The notes below the pieces were generated by a model. The model worked only from the letters and a program-made list of their open reading frames with translations, did not search any database and was not told where the DNA came from. From assembly GCA_907163375.1 (NCBI GenBank), contig CAJQUW010008712.1, positions 1 to 64,000 on the forward strand: 64,000 nucleotides of DNA, written 5' to 3'. The stretch's first letter is position 1, and each line of letters opens with the position of its first letter. The position numbers and the translations under genes were made by a program. This document shows, one piece after another, positions 44,523 to 57,605 of the stretch. Source of the stretch: Prostheceraeus crozeri. Lineage: Eukaryota; Platyhelminthes; Polycladida; Euryleptidae.

Positions 44523-44816
44523 CTGCAAATAAGATAGACACCAAAAGTATATATAATTACAAAATAAAATAAGAAAAACAATTTCCTCTCTTCAAAAATT
44601 TTGCAATCTATGCTGCCCATTTTTGTATGCTGTGGTTAACAACTTTAAGCTGCCTCTCACTTCCATTTCCTTGACATATCAACAGTAAATTCTCTTATTC
44701 CGTACTTGTAATTGTACGAGTAGGCCTACATAAGAACTGCCGGGTTTATATGTAGTGGTCGTATTACATAAAAAAATTTCACATGTGAATGTATACAGCA
44801 GTATTGTACGCAACTA

Positions 44817-45818
44817 CACTGCAAATCGCTGGATACGAAAATTACATACAAACATATACCAAAATCACATACAATTTGAAACTAACATCTGATACGAGAT
44901 TCTGGTATACCTACAGAGATCTGGTATGCTTTTCATACCACATCTCACTAACTTTAGTATTTGATTGGTATGTAGCGATACGAACTATTCTATCTGGCTG
45001 TTTTACAATGAAATACGAATTGTTGGTATGTTTTATATACGAGACTAGATTAAAATTCATCCTCATTCGTATGCCTCTGGTATGTGTTTGGTATGTGCAG
45101 CTTTAAGTCACATAGCAAAACAAAATATATGTATTACATACTACTGTCAAATAAATTTTTTCGGTATTAACATTCGTGAATACTTTTTGTTTGATAGAGT
45201 GATATTTAAGCACATTAGATTTATTGTGAATTTTATGCTCCACGAATATGTCGTAGATGCTACTCGTCTAGCAACATTAACAGGACGTTTATTTAACTCT
45301 ACTTTATGACCCAAGTTGATAAACATCATTTCGTTTAAACGATATCTTTAGTGAAATCTTGTTGACTTATATATATCGAACATGACTATTTTTGCGTTCA
45401 TGAATTATAATGTGTTTTTATTTCGGATTGATAAAATGCTTAATTTCAAAATTACATAATGCATAATTGTTGATGGTTGAAATCTTATTGATTATTCATG
45501 AAATGCCCTAGACTTACGTGTATTAAAATCGAATTCAGTATTGAAATTGTGACTCTTGAATGTCATTATCTCACTATTTACAAGACAGTAGTAACATTAG
45601 TGTGATCTTTATTGACAAAAGGCCTTAAATTAACATACTTAGATCATGATTTATGCTTTCTTTTAACATTGTGCTAGTATGGCTTTAGTATGTAAAACAT
45701 GCCACATTTGAAATATCATACGAAAAGCAAATACATGCCAAGAGAATACAGAAATATACCAAAAAAATATTTTGGTGTGCATCCTTTGTATGTGATTGGC
45801 ATTGAGCGATTTACAGTG
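44817..45818. mobile_element. Non-autonomous element with TA duplication, 1.0 kb
   Basis: Inverted termini CACTGCAAATCGCT and (opposite strand) CACTGTAAATCGCT, each flanked by TA (44815-44816, 45819-45820). The subterminal regions are rich in TATGTNNGGTATG-like repeats on both strands. This fits a Tc1/mariner-type MITE. No transposase inside. Confidence 0.75.
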
Positions 45819-48800
45819 TAATTTGTTCAATATTAAGGAATGATAAATAAGAATATCAGTAGGAATATTTGAGAAGTATCTCAGCCTGTCAAAATCATGC
45901 GGTTGGGTTGCTTCATGCGTAGCCTATGTCTGCTTAATATAACCTATTGATAGGGTCATTGAAGCGTGATTTATTGCGCAGTGAAGCATGTTCAACAAGG
46001 CATAGAAAACCATGGGACAGCATAAACTCCCACAGGTGATGACCATTTGCGGTTATGCGAGAAGATATTCATTACAAAAGGAGTATGGCTATGGATAGTT
46101 ATTACTAAATGGTTTTGCAAATTCTAAAGATGATTTCTCACCCTAAGTAGCATCTCTCAAAGGTCGAAGTCGGAGTGAGTCATTTTCACATTACTGTTTC
46201 AAACAATGTCTGCGGGCGACTTTGGATATCAGAAGCGCTGGCGGGCCACGCGTTGCCCGCCACTGCTTTGGATATTTCACAGTCGCTCTTCTAGGGGTCG
46301 AAACATAACTAGACGAGTACCTGCTGATGACTGACTGAATGGAGTATTATGTTATATATCCCTTAATCGGCAGCTGAAGTAGTGGTCGATGAATGAAGTA
46401 TTTCAAATGAAGAAATGTGGGATTACATGAAGTATTATAGGCGGATAAAGAAACTGGCGATAACAAATTCATGTGAAGAAATAGTATTTTCCATGAGCAG
46501 TCTTAGGTATAGTGTGCAGTTCGACTGCTTTTGGTGTAGTAGAGTGTCACTGCAGCTCTATTGTTTGTCTCCATTATGCGCTTTCCACTTGTCCACCATG
46601 TATAGTCTCAGATATTGTGTAGCATTAGTTCACTTGTAATTGGTGTAGAAGTATCATTGTATGTCTATGTTTTACCTCCACTTTTCCAATCTTAATCCAT
46701 CGGTTTCATGTTGTTTTGTAATATCTATTTTTAATTTCCTTAACCTATGGTGACCATTGTCCTATTGTATTTCCACTACCAGGATCTGTAGTCGGTAAGG
46801 TACATTGGACGTCTGTTTTGAAAGTGCATGCGGCTATGGTATTAGTATATTAACAGTAAGAATGAGTAGTGTTACAAGTCTTAAAATTTCCATTTTTACC
46901 ACATATTGGGCGAAAGGTGATCAATTTTTATTCGTTGCCATGAGAAAGCTCCATTGAGTTCTTTTAAGAACTGATTAATCCAATGGTAACAGCATCATTG
47001 CAATTGTGCACTTGCAGATTGGAGAACGGCATCAGTCCTCATCAGGACTACTTCAATTAATAATTAAAATTAGTAAGCATTGTATTCTATTATAAATGGC
47101 TGCTGGGATGATTTTCATCATCGTATGAGAATTCTTAATTATCTCATTAGAAGTTGCACAAGTCATTAGAAGAGAGATCCCATGGAACAGTTACTTCTGA
47201 AGGAAAATCTTCCACATATGCGCATGTTTGAGTTGCATTCATTTCACAAATCAATCTTATCAATAGATTTTTGTATACTCATGTAACCTCTCAGTATATT
47301 CAATCAGTTTGGCTTAATATATATCAATTAAGCACAATTAGGACTACAGCCAAAAGTCGTCAAAATTTCAATACTTCTAATAATTTGAATTTCGCATTGA
47401 ACAGAACTTAGAACTTCAGCAGACAAAACAGGAATTCATCAGCTTGCATCCATCCTCTACATTTTGTCTGCAGTAAACTTGAATTCATGAATAACATGCA
47501 CAAATTTTTTTGATATCAGAGAGTTAATAACTTTTGACGCACAAGGATGGTTAACTTTGTGACATTTTGGCGATAGATTCATCTGTACAAATATTTCCGT
47601 GATAATTCCTATTTCTGCAATGTTGAAAGAGGCTCCAATTTCTCCGTTTTATTCAGATAAAACGTCGCCGAAATTATACACGCAAATATGGTGCAGTTAT
47701 CTCGCGTGTGTGTGATTCTAATGTCTTATCTACACTCATCGTATGACCTCACAAAATTGTTTATCTTTGAGGGATTCTCTTGAAGATAATCGGAGTTTTC
47801 CCCGTGAAGAAGTGCTATTTAAAAGGAAACGGTTGATTTCAAAGAATTTAATAAATGATAAGAATTCTACATCAACAGTCTCATAATGCTACTACATGTA
47901 CTTGCATGCAGTCTTCCTTCTTACGGCAGGGAGAACACTGAAAACTTAGGGCACGTGTAGGCCTCACGTACTTGGTCTTGATTAACTTCAAGATTCATAT
48001 AGACCTACCCAGATGTCGCCTCTAATTCTAAACTGCAACAGAACCCATTTTGACGACACATGCATTTTCCTTATACTGTGATGTATTGACATACAGGCTT
48101 AAAACGGTGGATTTCCTAAACTTTACTCTTCACAGTTAATGAATAACGCTTGTCTTTGCATTCTGTAACCTGAAGTGCGCAAAGCATATGTAGTATTCAT
48201 TGCATTGAATCTCGGTGAATCGAACCAGTTTTTTCTATGGCTCCTTTTGCACCGAATATGTATTTGATGGTTCTAGAAGGAAGTGAAGAGATCTTAATTC
48301 TATTCCATTCGCACCCTTCTGTTTAATAGAAGATAATGCAATATAAGACTGCCGCTTAAAGATATGCAGTATATCAACTACTGTTAAATTATAAGTAGCA
48401 TAAAGTCAACTTAAGCTAAATATGAGACGTTCCAGTAAAATTCAACATCATGGCTACCAGATCATCAGGTAATTGCTGCGAAATGAAGACAACAGAAATT
48501 AGATAGTAACCAATAAAATTCAAGGTGATTTCGCAGCCGCATTAAGGTTTGGCAGCAAATTACCGACCAGACCGTCGGATTTCACCCAGGCGGCCGCTGC
48601 CAAATGAAGACGGTCTGGTCACCAAGAATGCCGAACCGTCTTCATTTGGGAAGAAATGTTAGTTTTTTTGATGAGTCAGTTTAGTAGCGAAATTTATTTC
48701 ATTTGGTAGCTGACGGTTTACGGTGTATGAATCTCAAAACGGAAAAGTAGATCTGTAGAGTATCACACAATAACATTAAACCCCTCAATTAATCATTGAT

Positions 48801-49366
48801 CAAAGTTTGCCGTCATGAAAAATTCAAAATCTTTTCATACAAAACAGAGCTGTTCTGGAGATGTGAACTTTCAGCAAAATAAGTTGATACAGTACTTGGT
48901 AGGCACTTCAGCGTTGCTATGCGTTCCCCATCAAGGAGGGCAGGTAGCGGGTCCGTTCCCAAGCGTCCCCCACGACGACAACTCTGCTTGTAGGCTATGT
49001 GAAACTCTTTAGTGGAAACAAGCTTAAATATCCAGCTATTTATCCTGTTAGTTTCCACTAAAATATCAGTGTCGACAATAGATCATTTGGATCTATGCTC
49101 CAGAACTCATTGAAAGCTGATGCTCTGTGAATTATTGCGAAAGACTTGGCAAATTAAAATTTCCATCTGAATTAACCTTAAAATCAGAATTGCTTCTTTA
49201 GATCCTAATTACAATCATAAAGGAATCAACGCTATCCACAATGAGAGTGAGGCATGTTTTAACTACAGAAACAACCTGAGACAAGGTTAGACATCGAAAT
49301 GACAAATTCAAGCTAGAAAGGAACTAACTTGCTTGTCTTAAATATATTGTCGTGGCTATTTTTCAT
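45819..49366. other. No gene recognised; small hairpins
   Basis: Contains a GC-rich hairpin TGGCGGGC/GCCCGCCA near 46231-46253 and a 14-bp-stem inverted repeat CAAATGAAGACGGT/ACCGTCTTCATTTG at 48601-48648. The second lies in a block with more GACGGTCTGG-like repeats, probably a small degraded MITE. No coding sequence supported. Confidence 0.45.
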
Positions 49367-50431
49367 GTTTTGAATGTAACTTGAAAGAGCCAATATTGAA
49401 ATATGGCAGTTTTATTTTCTTTTTTGTTAATTTTTGCAATTAATTTCTGTTAACATCCGTTAACTATCTTCAGGTAAAAAGGAATAAAATTCAAAAATTC
49501 ACACCGACGTCTATGTTCAGAAGTCTATGACATAATAACATATAAACTGAATACAAAAGGGAGGAAGGGCTATGAAACAGTAAATATAGGGTTGTATAGT
49601 ACCAATAGCATCTTAATGATGACCTGACTAGATGTGAAAACAAAGGACATAGAAATGGATTACTAATACAAAAGGGTTAAGTTATAAGTACATGCACATA
49701 TCAACAAGTATAAAAAAGCGATAAAATGATTGGAAGAAAGTTATGTACTTTACACAGAGTTAATAGTTGTCAAGACATAAGGTGTGAATTAGAAATCTGA
49801 TACCGTGATAATATAACACATTGTCAAGTCTTTTTTATGATTTTTACATAAAAGAATATTTTTAATCAAAAAGAAAATCTGCGTAATTGCTGAGCTCGAT
49901 TTTGTTGTTGATTGTGGGTTTCATTTTTCTAATATAATATGCTTCACGAAGATTGGTTATACATGGAAGACTTGCTGTTTGTTAATGCTCACGGCAGCGG
50001 ATATGTAGTGGTCTTATGATACTTCCAATGTAGAAGTTATCACACTTATCTCAATTCAGCTGATAAAATACACATGCCTGATTGCAGATGTTGTTGTTAA
50101 TTGGGCAATTTCTTAAATCACAATTTTGGTGTATCATAGACTGTTTCAACGCCTAAGAGTTCTTGACCCTCTTGTTAACCTTACGTTCAGGTTTTCTCGA
50201 TGAAAAACATTATGTAGTTGTTTATCCACTTTCTCAGAAACAATGGAAAATTGAAGTAAAAATAGTATCTTTTTTCTTTCTAATTTCTTTTAAATTTCCG
50301 TACCATAATTTCCTTCCTTTTTACCTGAAGATAGTTAACGAATGTTAACGGAAATTAATTGTAAAAAATAACAAGAAAAACATTAAGACTATCATCTTTC
50401 AATATTGGCTCTTTCTAATTACATTCAAAAC
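49367..50431. mobile_element. Inverted-repeat element, ~118-bp arms, 1.07 kb
   Basis: 49367-49484 is the reverse complement of 50314-50431 with moderate divergence. The outer ends read GTTTTGAATGTAA(C/T)T and the inner ends TATCTTCAGGTAAAAAGGAA. No ORF inside. Target duplication not resolved. Confidence 0.7.
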
Positions 50432-53039
50432 TTACTCGTCTCCAAAAACAGGGAAAGTGCAAAGCTTTAGTATATAGCTTTTTCATCAGTATTTGTCAAA
50501 CAAAGCAGCCATCCAACTAAAGGATAAAAAGTGTTCCATTTTCAAAACCATTTATTCGCCAGGTGCATCAATAATTGCCATGAGAGAACTATTTTAAAAA
50601 TCTGCTTTGATAACAACTCATGTTTTGCTGATTGCTTCATTTTGTGAAGTGTTGTATTTGATCAAACAAAGTGGTTCATTTTCATTTAGTCGCTGTATTT
50701 GTAGGACATCTATATTCAAAACAAAATGATCTAATTTTCCAAAATTTACCTTTAATTTGGTCGCTCAGCCTTTAAATACACACAGTTTTCCCAGTTCATA
50801 TTAATTCCCTTTTCTATTTGAGCATTTCTTGAAATGCAGCTCAGCAGTTTTCCCATTTCAGAGGTCAAGTCAGGTAAAATTTAGATGATTTAGAAAAGTT
50901 ATTAACAATATGCACATGATCATGATCTGAGGACAATTAAGAAGGACAGTATTTAAACAAAGAAAAATCGAGATATTCAAAGAAATAAAAAATAATGATG
51001 AGAACTCTGTGGATTAATTTGTCAAATTTTCTGGGTAAAATTTCTCCAAGTCAGATGCTTGACCGACCACACTTAGTATTTCGCGCGAGCCCTTTCGATG
51101 AAGGTCGACCTCGGTATTTGTGCGCTTGATTAATCAGCTTTTTAATCTACATTGTGCTATCATGAAGAAAAGATGTTGATAATGGTGCACGTCCCTTCAT
51201 ATATTCATAAAGGTCCACTAACGGAAATGAATTTTGGTTCATGCGTTGTCAATGTAGATTCCAATGTCTAGCCTAGAGTGGACCTCATCCTATCCCAGTC
51301 ATTGCATGCAATGGTAGAAAGCGAAGTCTCCCTTTGGCTTGCGTGATTGGCCAAGCGCGCATTGCAGAAGCAGCGCGCATCAACAAGCACACGAACCTCA
51401 TCGGTCAGATTGAAGGCAGGGCTGTCAAGTGAAAAGTGCATATCTTTGACTCAATTTTTCCTCCGTGATAAATTCGTCAAATGGAAACATCATTCACACG
51501 TCCCACTCTTCTCTAGTTCCTAACACGCAGACAAAACTATTGATCTCTGTGATGTAGGTAATCATTAGAATTTATGATCTAATAAACGAAAATAAAGTGA
51601 AGATGTCAATTTCGTTTTGGCTCACTGTCGGTTATCCTGAAAGCATGTCACTTCTACAGTGAAGCATCGTCGTCAGTGTCCTGTTGCACGCGATGCCACA
51701 GATAACAGATCTAACTTTAGAATTGTAATTTGTGCACGATCAAGGAATCCATTGTCAATTTTAGAGGCTAGTACATCAAATTAGAAAAGCCTGCATCGTC
51801 TGTACAAAAGGAATTTGTAAGGCAGCTGCTTTGATTCTCTATCGTGGGGAACTCTATTCATGGAGACTTACGCACCTGCGATTTCAGTTGAATTTGCTCA
51901 GAGTGTGCACCTTGACAAGAAAAAGGTTTCTTGGTGCTATCTTTCTTTGTCTTTTATCTTCAACTACAATAGAAAATGACTTACACTAACTTGTGGCACT
52001 TTTCATTTATGAAATATCGACCAGAATCCCGATTCCCGATTCGGATGTTTCTCTTCAGAGTTGATGAAGCGAAAGTTGATTTGCAGAAGCTGCATGACAA
52101 TTGTTTTATTGCAGGGCATACAAATGAGATAATTACACTAGGTGACATGCCACGCGTAATTACGGAACACCTCAAACATCCGTGGTTAAGGACATTGTAC
52201 TTTTCTAGCCGCATACATACGCGCTGCACAAAGAGTCAGCAATCACTTGATCTGATGCTGTTAAAACATGGGAAATGTTTATGAATGCGCGCGGGTGAAC
52301 GTTTACAGTTTGCACGTCGTCTACGGTTGTCTGCGCTGCCGCCAGAACCACGGATGAACCGCTAAGCATGTTCTGTCTTCCCTGAGCATGAAATTGAGTT
52401 CGTGTCACATTGTTTAGCCTCTGATACATGCATACACATGAGACGCAAAGTCTATATAGCAGGACTGCCAACTATGCAAACTTATATAACAGATGTTGCA
52501 GCAATTATGTCCCGCATAGCCACGGATGTTTGGGGTCATGTGTAATTAATGATTGAGCGTGGCATGTCACCCAATGTAATGGGCTTTTCGTGCGGATTCA
52601 ATTTGAAACTGGGTTATTTTCGAGTGCGAGAAACTAAGGTATGACAAAAGGGATTTGGAGCAATGGCTACAGGTAGATAGAACTTTAGAACCACGGCTTG
52701 TGAATGAAAACGGCAGTGTTGATGATCGGAAAAGAAGACCAAGATGCGATGAGAGACAAAAAGTGGAAGTTCAAAACTACTCTGTAGCTTTAACCAATGG
52801 TAAAGCATGACTGCCAAGTAAGATTTCTATCAAATCATGAATGGTAGATGCCATTTACCGATCTTCAGATACAAAAGTAGGCCATAGGATTGCATAACAT
52901 GAGATAAAAGTAATTGCCAAGTTCATAATATCTACATCATTACTTGTGAATCTATTATTTGAAATGAAATAGATTCCGGTATTCTGTATTAGAATAAGGC
53001 CAACCATCAGCAAAAGGATACCGGTAACAAGACTTATAA
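50432..53039. other. No gene recognised
   Basis: ORFs such as 51976-52284 lack recognisable domains and splice support. Nothing else supported. Confidence 0.4.
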
Positions 53040-53388
53040 GGCCGCTGTCACAGAATAAGGCGTCTTCTATCTTCCATCACGCTGTCACACAGGAAGAGCC
53101 AAAAGGCGTCGTCCATCGGCGGCTGATGAAGTTCATTTCCATCAACCATCTTCCATCATCCGCAAGACTGTTCTAAAATTAGAGCAACGTGAAGTGACGT
53201 CTGAGGGAAGATACTAGGGGAATTACAAAGAGAAGCAATGTATCAGAAACAGCTCTTTGTTCACCATGTCGGACGTATACAAGGATGAGGAAGAGAAGAG
53301 CTTAGACAGTAGTCATAGCAAAGGTAAATAGTGAAAAATAGCACTGACTGAATCGGATGGATTTCCCTAGTGTGACTGCGGTCCGTGG
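53040..53388. mobile_element. Possible small MITE, ~350 bp
   Basis: The left end GGCCGCTGTCACAGAATAAG and right end (opposite strand) GGACCGCAGTCACACTAG are similar. Inside, variants of ATCTTCCATC occur on both strands. Ends are diverged and no duplication is clear. Confidence 0.35.
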
Positions 53389-54858
53389 AAGATGGAAGGC
53401 CGAAGACGGCAGATGAAAATCGTCTCATCACGCCTCATCGAATTAAGACACGACAAAGTCAAAAATAAATTCGAAGGATCCAGGAAACGGAAGATACCAA
53501 AGTTAAACAATTACCCTAGTGGAGAATCCTGTAAATAATTAGGTAATCAAAAGTCATGAACGACTAAATAAATATTAATACTTTCTACATAGAGTGACCA
53601 TACTCCAGTACAGGATAGGGACTGAAATACGAATAAAGGCTAGCCGACTCAACTTAAGACGGAAAGGGAAATAAATTAATACTTATAAACGATTTCATTT
53701 TTACAATCTAAGAACTAAAATAAGAGTTCGTCATGGACTTGAAGAGAAGCTAACTTAAAAATAACAAATGGTGAAAATAAGAAACCTAAGAAACCAAAAT
53801 TAAGTTTGCTTTGTATGGAAACGCCTTATGAAGAACGTGCAAAAAGGCAAGTAACATGGAAGGCGCCTTATTCTGCGTGATACGGCCGAAAGAAACTAGG
53901 TCGGCGTAACATGTGCGGCAATACAATTTAATAGAGTCGATGCATCTACAGTACTTACGAAGTATATAATGTGCACAAATCATCACCATGAGTATCTTGA
54001 ATGCCGGCACATCTCAGTCAGTAATTAGGTACAGGCTTGCCGTGGAAGCGGGATTTCCCATGGGATTGGAAGAGCAATTTCAGTGATAAGAATTCCCATA
54101 AAAATGTCAGAAGCTTCAGAATATCTGAACAATAATTTCGCAGTTCTGTTGCGCGCTTTCATAAAGGGAATGGGACGAAGAGATCTCGTCCAAAGGCAAG
54201 CCTCGAAGTTTGCTACAACCCACATCTGTTTACGAAGTCCTAAGTAACCTATAAAGCCATAAATAAAGCTGCTTCGAAAGGACCACGCGAGTCTATTTAA
54301 TTAAGACAAGATTTTTTATGTGCCCGTCTTACTGAAGGGCAAGGTCTGTTATAAAAGAGTGCAACAATATTTTTTCACCAAAACTTATCTACCTTGTAAT
54401 TTATTGATTTGGAAAATCATGATTTATTTCTGTTAATTCGATAAGAAAAACTTAGTCGATTATCCGCAAAAACTTTCTTTAAATATCTAAAAGGAATGCT
54501 TTATACTTCTTGCTGCAATAATCTCTATGACTTAATGATGATATAATAGCTATAATCTCTTGCTTCCATAATGAAGCTTATGCTTTCCAAAGTGAACATA
54601 AAAATAGAAAAAATGCATAAATCATAGAAATTATGGCATTGTGAAATTAGCTTTTTCACTTCCAGATATCAGATAAGAATTATGCTGAGAGCATAAAGGT
54701 CGGATAACAAAGCGATTTAAACCAAGATAGCCAAGATGGCAAAAATTGGCAATCCGAACTCTATGGTATGACTATGAGTTTTACGATAAGAATGAAGAAA
54801 TCTGTCTTAGTTACGCCGACATTGGGCGGAAAGGATATCAGTTGAATGTTTTACTTAC
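53389..54858. other. No gene recognised; likely intron
   Basis: Lies immediately downstream (minus strand) of the 54859-55053 exon donor. No coding or repeat feature supported. Confidence 0.4.
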
Positions 54859-55053
54859 CACGCAGTAGATCATTATAACGAACCCGACGTTGTAAGCCAC
54901 ATACGAGAGGGCCATTGCAACAATGACATAGATCTCCATGCCAGCCGTAAACTCTTTTCCCAAACGATTGTAAATATTTTTGATAACAACGATAAACCCA
55001 TGCCAAAGGCAGATTAGTGTAAGAATGAAAAGACTGGAGATGACGTATTTGTC
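54859..55053 (-). CDS. Host gene exon, two membrane helices (probable Cys-loop-type ligand-gated channel, M3-M4)
   Basis: A 195-bp, 65-codon, phase-0 exon with acceptor TTTGCATTTTCAG and donor GTG|GTAAGT. It encodes DKYVISSLFILTLICLWHGF, a hydrophobic helix, then a ~20-residue polar link, then a second helix within EIYVIVAMALSYVAYNVGFV. The D-K-Y/W-V start and WH inside the helix resemble M3 of divergent invertebrate Cys-loop receptors, and the short link to M4 fits their short intracellular loop. Splice signals and codon structure make it a credible real exon; the family assignment is tentative, and other multi-pass proteins are possible. M1-M2 and ligand-binding exons were not found in the window. 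Confidence 0.5.
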
Positions 55054-55125
55054 CTGAAAATGCAAATAATGTCTTTAATAAACAGAATCAGGAAAATTGA
55101 TCACAGTCGTTCTTCCGTTGTGTTA

Positions 55126-55495
55126 GGTTGCGTTTACACGCGCAATTTGATTGCTGACACTTTTCGATCCATGATGAGTCAATACCCGGCATGAGTCACC
55201 CGGTAATAGCAAATTAGTGAATGGTGATAAAGAGAAATGCATTGATCTCATTTGCCTATCATCCTTGGAGTGTCAGTTAAAGTTACGCATAGTCCAACTT
55301 CAGCTGCCTAGCAGCTAACAAGCTGTTGAGATCAATGCATTTCTCTTTATAGCCATTCACGAAATTGCTATTGTCTGGTGACCCACGAAACACGCTTATT
55401 GAAAGAATGTAATTGCTTGCATTGTTTGTCGATTCTTCTCTGACTCATCATGGATCGAAAAGTGTCTGCAATAAAGTTGCACGTGTAATCGCACC
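55126..55495. mobile_element. Inverted-repeat MITE, 370 bp
   Basis: The ends read GGTTGCGTTTACACGCGCAA and, on the opposite strand, GGTGCGATTACACGTGCAAC. GACACTTTTCGATCCATGAT is repeated inverted just inside, as is GAGAAATGCATTGATCTCA near the centre. Most of the length pairs with itself. No clear target duplication. Confidence 0.75.
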
Positions 55496-57464
55496 GTAGA
55501 TTAGACGGTTACAGTATTTCTTTCAATAGTACCCGTACATAAATTAAGCAATTAAGTAATTTTTGCGACAAAGGTAATATTTCATGGATTCAGCTGCAAC
55601 TTTAAGTATGGAGTCGTGTCGATGTTGAAAGATGTGAACTAGGCCTACTGATGATTCCTGATATTGGATGAAATAGCAGCTACATGTATTCAGGTCTGCT
55701 CTCATTTTTCAACTGAGGATGCAACTGAACATTCAATGACTCTCTTTGCAAGATGTTTAGAACTACATTACATATGTGATTACGTAAAATAGGCCTGATT
55801 TTTTTCATTGCTTAGCAATGGCTGTCAATTAGTGGCCATTGTCCACTATCAGTTTTGATTTTTGAATAATCAGCATGACATCAATAATAGTCATTTCATT
55901 GACCGCGTTGTTTCCATCATCTAATTCGAATTTAATTAATTTAATCGAATTAATTCATTTAATATAACTGCTGTAACTATGGCTTAAATCGACTGTGATA
56001 TCATAAACTAGAAAACTTATTCTTTTAATCCGTTCCCGAAAAGAACCCGCACTTCATGTGCGAAATAAATCATTTCAACAGGTGGTTGCATGCATATTCG
56101 AAAATCCACTAAATAGCTAGAAAGGTGATCATTAAATGCATGTTAGTCGTCAAGACATTGGTGTCTGAGTCTCTTGCATTCGTAATAAACTCATTCTTCA
56201 ATGCAGAAGGTTGTCATGTAAATAGAAATCCAAAATTGTAAATCGATGTAAATTTTGGAAATTCACTGAGTATTCGAATATTTTTGAAAAATCAATGGCT
56301 ACACTGAGTTTTAGCTTATTATTTGTAAAGCTAGAATGCCTGAATATACTATATTAGAGGCCTGTTTTAGGTATAAAAAGATATTGTGCAGAGGACTTGA
56401 CAAGTCCAAATGATTCAAATAAGTAGAAAACTGCAGAGATACACTGGTGGCAAAATGTCCTGCCGATCCTCCGTAAATACCTGCTTTGATGGTTTCGCAG
56501 TCTCTCATTACTCCCATTAATATATTTTTGGAGATGCAAGCAATTTTGCTTTAATGAACGTCGAATCTCCTTCCAGCGGTTAAGAAACCTAGCAGTTTTC
56601 TGGAATAAACACATTGAAAGCTTCTTTACCGACAGTCATTTCTCAGATAAATGAAATATCGCTGGAACTTTTCAATTAATCACTAAATGACATGTAATAT
56701 AATGTGATGATATTTTGGAAGCTCATATTCGAAAGCATGCAAAGGGTTTGAAAATTGTTCAAATATATTGAACAGTGGAGCCCTTTTAAGTAAAATGAAT
56801 ACTCTTAGATTTCTTGGCGTCTGATTTCAAGCTGGTGCATGGTCTGTAAATCGACATTGCAAGTTGCATGTTTGTCTGATTATACTCTTAATTGATAGGA
56901 GCGATATTTCAAAATGATGAACGTACAGAACGTTTTACAGGATTTCCTTCCTTGTCATCCTGTCGCTGCAGTATTTTGTAAATTCACTATTGCATTTGTG
57001 TACATGATCTTTGGACTAGGGGCAACAATCCAGATCACAAATTCCAACCCGAAAACAAGAAAGCCAGCTCGCAAAATTGACTTTTTGCCCCAACTAAGTT
57101 CCCCCGGAGTGTGCCATAATTTTCATGCAATTTCCATTTTAGGACTTTCTATGGTATTATTAATTGCTATGGCATAAGTGTTCCGACACTGACCTCCAAA
57201 GGATTGGCATGTTGATCATTAGTGTCTGTTTATATCTAAGTTCCGATTAAATCGAGCCTGAAAAAACTTTGACGCAGGGGATCACTTGTTAAGTGGCATT
57301 GTGCGATCTCGTACATTTAAGGGTTAAGTCCATCCCGTAGAGTACAATGCCATGGACCCCCGGGATGGTCCTTAGTGCTTAGCACTTGAAGAGGATCATA
57401 TGTATCCTATGATGGACCAATAGGGGTTAAGTCCAGCTCCACCTAAGAGGCGCCAAGTGAGTCA
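55496..57464. other. No gene recognised
   Basis: Contains short ORFs on both strands (for example 56914-57177) without recognisable domain, splice signals or repeats. Confidence 0.4.
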
Positions 57465-57605
57465 GTGGCAAGTGTTGTCGTCTCCTCCAAACAGCTGGAG
57501 ATGGATTTCCTCTACTGAACGCCGGTGCAGCAATCGCTGCTCATCCGGTGCATAGAGGTTAAAGCGCGATTCTTCGGACCAGAGAATACGCCTGAAATGC
57601 TCTCT
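57465..57605 (-). pseudogene. Tc1/mariner transposase fragment
   Basis: The minus strand encodes RRILWSEESRFNLYAPDEQR, matching the conserved block of Tc1-type transposases that carries a catalytic Asp (usually W-S-D-E-S-R-F). Here that Asp is Glu. The frame ends soon after GGDDN. No terminal repeats were seen. A short dead fragment. Confidence 0.65.

Noticed and set aside
51976-52284. 102-codon ORF
   Set aside because: Overlaps open frames on the other strand and shows no domain character.
56914-57177. 87-codon ORF with hydrophobic segments
   Set aside because: Composition could be chance; no family resemblance or splice signals.
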